From: Desulfococcus multivorans
GTDB taxonomy: Bacteria > Desulfobacterota > Desulfobacteria > Desulfobacterales > Desulfococcaceae
Reading direction: 5' to 3'
Length of the DNA stretch: 64,000 bases
NCBI RefSeq assembly: GCF_001854245.1
Contig: NZ_CP015381.1
Span: 150,001 to 214,000, forward strand
Part shown: piece by piece, positions 58,774 through 64,000 of the stretch
Numbering within the stretch: position 1 is the stretch's first letter
How the letters are laid out: each line of letters begins with the position of its first letter
Made by a program: the position numbers and the translations under genes
The notes under the pieces: generated by a model
What the model saw: only the letters and a program-made list of their open reading frames with translations
What the model was told of the DNA's origin: nothing
Database searches by the model: none

Positions 58774-60512
58774 CCGGCAAGGGCAAACTGCCCGACAGCG
58801 CGGCCGCGCTTCGCAAACGGGCCGAAGACAGCGCCCGGCAAGATGCCGCTCAAGCATCGGAAGACCTCCTGCCCCTGTCGCCCGAAGAAAACCGACGGAT
58901 CCTGAACGAGCTGCGGGTTCACCAGATCGAACTGGAGATGCAGAACGAAGAGCTGCGCCACGCCCAGTCGGAACTGGACGCCTCCCGGGCGCGGTATTTT
59001 AGCCTGTACGACCTTGCACCGGTGGGCTATTGCACCCTCTCTGAAAAGGGACGGATACTGGAGGCCAACCTCACCGCCGCCACATTGCTGAATGTAGCCC
59101 GGGGCACGCTGGTCGGGCAGTCGATCACCCGATTCATACACAAAGAGGACCAGGACATCCACTACCTGCACGGCAAACAACTCTTTGAGGTTCATTCAGC
59201 AATTTTGCAGGGTCAGGTGCAGGCCGGCATAGAGCAAACCGTTGAACGGCAGGCGTATGAACTGCGGATGGTGAGAAACGACGGGACATCCTTCTGGGCG
59301 CATCTGGCGGCGACCGTGGCGCAGGATGAAGCCGGCTCACCCGTATGCCGCGTTGTGATGGACGACATCACCGATCGCAGAAGGATGGAGGAGGCGCTGC
59401 AAAACGCCCATGACACGCTCGAACATCAGGTCGAGGAGCGAACGGCCGAGCTTGCCGCGGCCATGCAGGCAGCGGAAAAAGGAAGACTGAACGCTGAAGC
59501 CGCCCTTGTAGAGATACAGAAGCTGAAAGATCAGCTGGAAGCGGAAAAAGCCTATTTGATCGAAGAAATTAAACTGGAAAACAACCATGAAAACATTATC
59601 GGTCAGAGTGACGGGATTAAATTCGTTATCTCTCAGGTCGAACAAATCGCCGGCCGCGAAACCACCGTATTGGTTCTGGGCGAGACGGGAACCGGCAAGG
59701 AGCTGGTTGTCCGGGCCATTCACGGCTTGAGTCTGCGCAAAAACCGGGTTCTGGCGAAAGTGAATTGCGCCGCGCTCCACGCAAACCTGATCGAAAGCGA
59801 ATTGTTCGGCCATGAAAAAGGCGCTTTCACCGGTTCTCATACCAGACGCCTCGGGCGATTTGAGGTTGCCCGCGGCGCAACCCTTTTTCTGGACGAAATC
59901 GGCGAATTGCCGATGAATTTACAGGCAAAGCTGCTCAGAGTGCTCCAGGACGGCGAGTTTGAACGGCTGGGCGGCTCCAGCACCATCAAGGTGGATGTAC
60001 GGATTATTGCAGCCACAAATCGTGATCTGGAAGAGGAAGTCCGAAAGGGCCGTTTCCGGGAAGATCTCTGGTACCGGTTAAATGTTTTTCCGATTACCAT
60101 TCCGCCGCTTCGCGATCGCATGGAAGACATCCCGCTTCTTGTCGATTTCTACGTCCAAAAGATCTCCAAAAGAATGGGCAAGACCATTGAAATGATTCCG
60201 GCGAGCGCAATGCGTGCGTTGCAGCATTATCACTGGCCTGGAAATATCCGGGAGCTGGAAAATGTCCTGGAACGCGCCGTGATCAACTCGTCGGGAACAA
60301 AACTGCGTCTGGCGGATGAACTCAAGAACCCGCCCACGGGGCCAGGCATCCGCCAAAAAACCCTGGAAGCGGTTGAGCGCGACCATATTGTCCAGACACT
60401 TGAGCGTACCCGTTGGAAGCTCGCTGGAAAAAACAGCGCGGCCGAAATCCTCGGGATCGACCCCGGCGCTTTACGAGCACGTATGCGCGAACTCGACATC
60501 CGGAAAAAATAA
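58770..60512 (+). CDS. PAS-domain sigma54-dependent transcriptional activator
   Basis: 580 residues: N-terminal helical segment LRVHQIELEMQNEELR, PAS domain (about 70-210, YDLAPVGYCTL), coiled coil, AAA+ domain with Walker A GETGTGKE (near 309) and the loop GAFTGS in place of the usual GAFTGA (near 351), and a C-terminal Fis-type HTH (KNSAAEILGIDPGALRARM). There is no receiver domain, so control probably comes through PAS and the co-encoded CheB-CheR-PAS protein. The Ser in the sigma54-contact loop is a variant that needs testing. Confidence 0.92.
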   Translation: MTGKGKLPDSAAALRKRAEDSARQDAAQASEDLLPLSPEENRRILNELRVHQIELEMQNEELRHAQSELDASRARYFSLYDLAPVGYCTLSEKGRILEANLTAATLLNVARGTLVGQSITRFIHKEDQDIHYLHGKQLFEVHSAILQGQVQAGIEQTVERQAYELRMVRNDGTSFWAHLAATVAQDEAGSPVCRVVMDDITDRRRMEEALQNAHDTLEHQVEERTAELAAAMQAAEKGRLNAEAALVEIQKLKDQLEAEKAYLIEEIKLENNHENIIGQSDGIKFVISQVEQIAGRETTVLVLGETGTGKELVVRAIHGLSLRKNRVLAKVNCAALHANLIESELFGHEKGAFTGSHTRRLGRFEVARGATLFLDEIGELPMNLQAKLLRVLQDGEFERLGGSSTIKVDVRIIAATNRDLEEEVRKGRFREDLWYRLNVFPITIPPLRDRMEDIPLLVDFYVQKISKRMGKTIEMIPASAMRALQHYHWPGNIRELENVLERAVINSSGTKLRLADELKNPPTGPGIRQKTLEAVERDHIVQTLERTRWKLAGKNSAAEILGIDPGALRARMRELDIRKK

Positions 60513-60642
60513 TTTCCCATCCCGTCAATCGAGTGTCTCCCGCATTCTCCGCACCACACATTGGCGTTGAGACGCCAATTTCATCATCATGCCGGGATAT
60601 GCCAACGCCTCCCAACGATACCGGATCGTCGGAATAAAAAGA

Positions 60643-60670
60643 CATATATGACCACTGGTTAAATATAACC
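60643..60670 (+). promoter_or_regulatory. 28-bp island element, copy B (TGACC-N3-GGTTA)
   Basis: CATATATGACCACTGGTTAA then ATATAACC, 24 of 28 identical to copy C and 23 of 28 to copy A. It lies in the 617-base gap between the sigma54 activator and the histidine kinase genes, 130 bases after the activator's stop. Confidence 0.5.
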
Positions 60671-60738
60671 TTTTTGCGCAGATGCCAGGGGCGACGCCGA
60701 AAATGCTTTTGTTCATTTATTTTCATATAATATCGATT

Positions 60739-60873
60739 CTATATGTTGCATGCCCCCGTGTATTGGAAACCTGGCATATAAATTGTATTGTTATAGCGGA
60801 CTGAACAAGAAGCATCCACGCGGACGACGGGTATGTCGTATCGCTCGGTGGCCGTAAGGATCAGTTTGGCCAT
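60739..60873 (-). CDS. Small hypothetical ORF with a strong ribosome site
   Basis: 44 codons beginning MAKLILTATERYDIPVVRVD on the minus strand, preceded by AAAAGGAGACTCGA, a near-ideal Shine-Dalgarno sequence and spacing. The rest (VRYNNTIYMPGFQYTGACNI) looks non-conserved, so it may be the start of a gene cut short by a rearrangement. I do not recognise the product. Confidence 0.3.
   Translation of the reverse strand: MAKLILTATERYDIPVVRVDASCSVRYNNTIYMPGFQYTGACNI
60772..60787 (+). promoter_or_regulatory. Weak sigma54-like promoter before the PAS kinase
   Basis: TGGCATATAAATTGTA places GG and G at the spacing of the -24/-12 consensus (TGGCAC-N5-TTGCA), but the -12 element has GT for GC. It lies 340 bases before the kinase start and downstream of a sigma54 activator gene. 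Confidence 0.3.
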
Positions 60874-61129
60874 TCGAGTCTCCTTTTCGCTGATTCCCGC
60901 TGTTGAAGATGAAAACCCGTGCACGCAGCACAGGTTGCTCAATATTTTGAGATGGTTCGTTAGGTTTTCAAACTCCGGCGCCGCTTATCGCCGCGATCGT
61001 TGTACCAGAGGTGCCCTTTCTGATCCCCAACTATTGGGATCTCAGATTTTGGCAATCATTCAAATTCTGAAGGAGTCCGGGCAATCGGATGCCGTTCCTT
61101 CAGCGGAAAGATCATCCAGGATCCAGACA

Positions 61130-62503
61130 ATGAGCGATAAAAAAATCATTTCAAACCGGTTGAACAAGTTGCGTCGGCAGGCGGAGGAAAAAGCCGACAG
61201 GATGACTGAAGACCTGGAAGCACTGTCGCCTTCAGAAACACGACAGATGCTGCACGAGCTGCGGGTTCATCAGATCGAACTGGAGATGCAGAACGAGGAA
61301 CTGCGCCTGGCGCAGGCGGAACTGGATGCAGCGCGGGCGCGCTATTTCGACCTTTACGACCTGGCGCCGGTTGGCTATTGCACGCTCAACGAGCAAATGC
61401 ATATCCTGGAAGCCAACCTCACCGCCGCCACCCTTTTGGGCGTGGACAGAGGCGCACTGGTCAACCAGCCGATCACCCGATTCATCTACAAGGACGACCA
61501 GGACATCTGCTACCTGCAGCGTAAAAATCTCTTTGAGATCGATCCGGCAAATTCATGGCAAGCCAATGAATCGCGGACATGCGAACTGCGTATGCTGAAA
61601 AAGGACGGATCACCATTATGGGTGCGGCTGGAAGCAGCTCCCGCGATAGACACCGACGGCGCGCCCGTGTGTCGCGTCCTGATCAGCGACATTACCGACA
61701 GCAAGCGGGTTGAAGTGGAAACGGCGGAACTCGAAGCCCGGAAACGGCAGATCCAGAAGACCGAAAGCCTTGGCCTCATGGCTGGGGCCGTTGCCCACCA
61801 TTTCAACAATCAGCTTCAGGTGGTGACTGGAAACATTGAGCTGACCATCATGAACCTGCCGCCGGGATCAGATGCGGTTACCGGCCTTACCGAGGCGATG
61901 AACGCCGCCCATAGAGCGACTGAAATGAGCCGTCTGATGTTGACCTATCTGGGGCAGAGGCCCGGCAGGCATGAACCCATAGACCTTTCCGAAACCTGCC
62001 GCCGAAGCCTGGCGCTGCTTCAGGCCGCAGCGCCGAAAGGTACACTCCTTAAAGCCGATCTTCCCTCTTTAGGTCCGGTCATTCGTGCGAACCCAGGCCA
62101 GATTCATCATATTCTGACCAATCTGGTCACCAATGCCTGGGAATCCGCCGATGGGAACGGACAAGGTATTTACCTCACCATCAAAACCGTTTCTCAGGCG
62201 AATATGCTCGCATCAAAGCGTTTTCCCCTCGACTGGCAGCCTCGATCCCTTCCCTACGCCTGCCTGGAGGTTTCGGATGAGGGCTGCGGTATCGCTAAAA
62301 AGGATTGCGAGAAGATCTTCGATCCGTTTTTCTCCACCAAGTTCATTGGTCGCGGTCTGGGTTTATCCGTGGTTCTTGGAATTGTAAAGGCACACCACGG
62401 GGCTGTCACGGTGGAGAGTGAACCGAAGCGGGGGAGCATCTTCCGGGTCTTTTTCCCGGTATCGGTTGAAGAAGTCCCCCTGAATCCGGAACAAAGAGCC
62501 TGA
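61130..62503 (+). CDS. PAS-domain sensor histidine kinase (soluble)
   Basis: 457 residues, no membrane segment. The N-terminal 200 residues (LRVHQIELEMQNEELRLAQA, YDLAPVGYCTL, ITRFIYKDDQDICYL) are a close duplicate of the same region in the sigma54 activator upstream. The kinase core has the H-box AGAVAHHFNNQLQVV (near 222) and HATPase motifs DEGCGIAKKD and GRGLGLSVVLGIV. The frame is open from 60833, but homology begins at ATG 61130. Its regulator is not next to it. Confidence 0.87.
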   Translation: MSDKKIISNRLNKLRRQAEEKADRMTEDLEALSPSETRQMLHELRVHQIELEMQNEELRLAQAELDAARARYFDLYDLAPVGYCTLNEQMHILEANLTAATLLGVDRGALVNQPITRFIYKDDQDICYLQRKNLFEIDPANSWQANESRTCELRMLKKDGSPLWVRLEAAPAIDTDGAPVCRVLISDITDSKRVEVETAELEARKRQIQKTESLGLMAGAVAHHFNNQLQVVTGNIELTIMNLPPGSDAVTGLTEAMNAAHRATEMSRLMLTYLGQRPGRHEPIDLSETCRRSLALLQAAAPKGTLLKADLPSLGPVIRANPGQIHHILTNLVTNAWESADGNGQGIYLTIKTVSQANMLASKRFPLDWQPRSLPYACLEVSDEGCGIAKKDCEKIFDPFFSTKFIGRGLGLSVVLGIVKAHHGAVTVESEPKRGSIFRVFFPVSVEEVPLNPEQRA

Positions 62504-62564
62504 TGATCAGATGGAAAGCGGCGGACCGGTGCTGCCGGCCGCATACAACAAAGGAGGATAAGGA

Positions 62565-63062
62565 ATGGCTGAAAGAGAGCATCCCGGCAACGGAAAGGAA
62601 GCGTTTATCGAACGCAGTTCCGAAGAGATACGTCAGGACATCGCAAAAGAAAAGGATGAGATTTCCCAGAAAGTCGATCAAATCGGCGAGCGGATCAAGG
62701 AGAGCCTGGATTGGCGGGAATATGTGAAGGGCTCTCCATACTGGGCGATGGGGGCTGCCGCCGGCCTTGGGTATCTTGCCTCAAGGGTATTGAAGAGACG
62801 CACCACGCCCATGGAGCGGATCATGGGTGCCATTGCCGGGGAGGTTCAAAACTCACTCGGCGGCCTGGTTGCCGGAGCCGCAGGCCCCGGCCTGATCAAG
62901 GTAACCTTGCTGGGTATTGCCACCAAGGCTGCCGCCGGCTGGATCAGGAATGCAGCCTCGACGGAAGCGGCAGGCGGCGGCGGTCCTCAACCGCAGACAG
63001 GACGGGGTTCAATCGTCAGCCAAGGAATGGATACACAGCCCGTTGTTAACATCAACCCGTAA
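62565..63062 (+). CDS. DUF3618-like membrane-associated protein
   Basis: 165 residues. SSEEIRQDIAKEKDEISQKV and DQIGERIKESLDWREYVKGS match the DUF3618 motif; a hydrophobic segment (YWAMGAAAGLGYLASRVL) and a Gly/Ala-rich region (LVAGAAGPGLIKVTLLGIAT) follow, probably anchoring it in the inner membrane. The end is Gly/Gln rich. The ATG follows AAAGGAGGATAAGGA. It is paired with the DUF883-like gene. Confidence 0.7.
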   Translation: MAEREHPGNGKEAFIERSSEEIRQDIAKEKDEISQKVDQIGERIKESLDWREYVKGSPYWAMGAAAGLGYLASRVLKRRTTPMERIMGAIAGEVQNSLGGLVAGAAGPGLIKVTLLGIATKAAAGWIRNAASTEAAGGGGPQPQTGRGSIVSQGMDTQPVVNINP

Positions 63063-63088
63063 TGTTTACACTTCCTCAGGAGGTTGCC

Positions 63089-63445
63089 ATGAATACCGAA
63101 AAGAACAAAGACGAGACCCCCAAACAGCAAACGGCAGAAGGACCCGGCAGCGTCAATGTCGCAGCTCAAAACATCCTGGAAAGAAGCGGCGAGGTTTACG
63201 TGCAAGCGGAGCAGGCGGTAGGTGATGCGTATGATAAAACGACCGAGAAGGTAAGCGAAACCTATGAGAAGGCCAAAAGTTTTGGTAAGGAAAATCCGGG
63301 CAAGTCAATTCTCATCGCATTCGGGATAGGCATAGGGGTGGGGTTTCTCCTGGGTGCAAGCACTCGTCGCTCGGGTGTCACCGGCCGGCTTGCCCGACCC
63401 GTGGTCAACGCACTCTCCGACATCGCTCTGGACTTTTGGCGTTAA
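63089..63445 (+). CDS. DUF883 (ElaB/YqjD)-like tail-anchored protein
   Basis: 118 residues: acidic start, an amphipathic coiled-coil section (EVYVQAEQAVGDAYDKTTEK and VSETYEKAKSFGKENP) and a C-terminal membrane segment SILIAFGIGIGVGFLLGAST with a basic tail. ElaB/YqjD proteins of this type bind ribosomes and the inner membrane in stationary phase. ATG 63089 lies behind CAGGAGGTTGCC; the frame from 63062 has no such site. Confidence 0.75.
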   Translation: MNTEKNKDETPKQQTAEGPGSVNVAAQNILERSGEVYVQAEQAVGDAYDKTTEKVSETYEKAKSFGKENPGKSILIAFGIGIGVGFLLGASTRRSGVTGRLARPVVNALSDIALDFWR

Positions 63446-63568
63446 CACGGTCTCTTACCGGAAAAAGCATTCAAGAAACTGGAAAAAAACGCCAGGTCTG
63501 AAAGAGATGGAGGATCCCAAACAGGCTTTTTGGCTCTTGCAGGTAGATACGGGGGAGGCAGCATTCGC

Positions 63569-63739
63569 ATGGAAAATGCACTGAACCCTGTCCGCAGCTA
63601 TCAGTATATCATGTGGAAACGTTGGCAAGATCATGACGAATTTCATGAACAACAATTCAGCCGGATCTTTGAACTATGTACCAGTTGCCTGGGGATGGTG
63701 GTAGAAGGCCCTTGGGAGCCTGTTTACAGAGCACACTGA
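63569..63739 (+). CDS. Short hypothetical protein, possibly a decayed gene
   Basis: 56 codons from ATG 63569 with GGGGGAGG about 10 bases before: YQYIMWKRWQDHDEFHEQQF then SRIFELCTSCLGMVVEGP. The same frame is open back to the stop of the DUF883-like gene without a start codon, and another open frame (FTEHTERSIDALRAYLARH...) follows to 63830, so this stretch may be a broken gene. I do not recognise it. Confidence 0.35.
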   Translation: MENALNPVRSYQYIMWKRWQDHDEFHEQQFSRIFELCTSCLGMVVEGPWEPVYRAH

Positions 63740-63837
63740 GCGGAGCATAGATGCGCTGAGGGCATATCTGGCGAGGCATCGCTCGCTGCGCGCAGAACTT
63801 CGGGTTACGTTTGTCGCAGTTTAAAAAGGAGTCTGAA

Positions 63838-64000
63838 ATGGCTGCTTTCCGATCGATTCGTCTGTGGTATTGGTGTATATCTCTGCTTGTTTTGCTTGCA
63901 CCGGGATGCGACCCATCGGGCCGCGAAAAGGTTATTGAACACCCGATCCCTCGTCTTTACGGGGCGGGAGATTCGCAATTTTCTCGCACGATGGGGACAT
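63838..64000 (+). CDS. Lipoprotein, probable PLD-family (cardiolipin synthase-like) N-terminus (partial)
   Basis: The first 54 codons only. A lipoprotein signal (WCISLLVLLAPGC) is followed by a polar stretch and LYGAGDSQFSRTMGT, a pattern I associate with exported PLD-type cardiolipin synthases, in which MGxLLGPPL and the first PLD domain would follow. No HKD motif is in the window, so the assignment is a guess from the N-terminus. The ATG follows AAAAAGGAGTCTGAA. Confidence 0.4.
   Translation, partial: MAAFRSIRLWYWCISLLVLLAPGCDPSGREKVIEHPIPRLYGAGDSQFSRTMGT

Overview
The window looks like a chromosomal segment of an anaerobic Desulfobacterota (deltaproteobacterial) organism, probably near the Desulfobacterales. 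This is inferred from gene content: indolepyruvate:ferredoxin oxidoreductase, a PflX-type radical SAM protein, a DUF6178 protein, NtrC-type regulators, a pilMNOPQ operon, a PocR-domain kinase and frequent partner-switching and PAS proteins. No rRNA, tRNA or CRISPR array was seen, so the taxonomy rests on gene content alone.

Positions 1-11.5 kb are mostly core metabolism: the start of iorA (minus strand, running off the left edge), then on the plus strand rdgB, ATP-type pckA, an AmpG-like permease, a DUF6178 protein, an FmdB zinc ribbon, a PflX-like radical SAM protein, a PPP-type phosphatase, a double SH3b exported protein, a PfkB sugar/nucleoside kinase and a TPR membrane protein. Positions 11.5-22.9 kb hold an NtrC-family two-component pair on the minus strand, divergent from pilM-pilN-pilO-pilP-pilQ and a large Ig-like lipoprotein. 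Positions 22.9-31.7 kb are mixed metabolic genes: an MTA/SAH deaminase, a zinc-knuckle protein, a GYD protein, a GNAT-nitrilase fusion, a membrane spermidine-synthase-like protein coupled to an exported isoaspartyl methyltransferase, and a Bcr/CflA exporter.

Positions 31.9-40.2 kb form one minus-strand operon: response regulator-PP2C phosphatase (RsbU-like), PocR/PAS hybrid kinase with Hpt, glycogen phosphorylase, STAS anti-anti-sigma factor and RsbW-like anti-sigma kinase. This would put glycogen breakdown inside a partner-switching circuit and is one of the most interesting arrangements here.

From about 42.3 kb to the right edge the window is an accessory stress/envelope island on the plus strand: BON lipoprotein, MoaD/ThiS-like protein, B12-radical SAM (DUF4070) protein, FtsH, a PLD cardiolipin synthase interrupted by one in-frame TGA, hemolysin III, a kup fragment, CsbD, two tiny membrane proteins, an ADP-forming acyl-CoA synthetase-GNAT fusion, GapN, a CheB-CheR-PAS fusion, a PAS sigma54 activator, a PAS histidine kinase, DUF3618 and DUF883-like envelope proteins and the start of a probable second PLD lipoprotein. 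Gene fragments (PAS, possible transposase, kup, gpmA) lie at its joints. Three 28-bp elements built on TGACC-N3-GGTYA lie between its genes and may be shared operators. Outside the island, a separate family of small inverted-repeat elements (six loci) sits in the spaces between genes.
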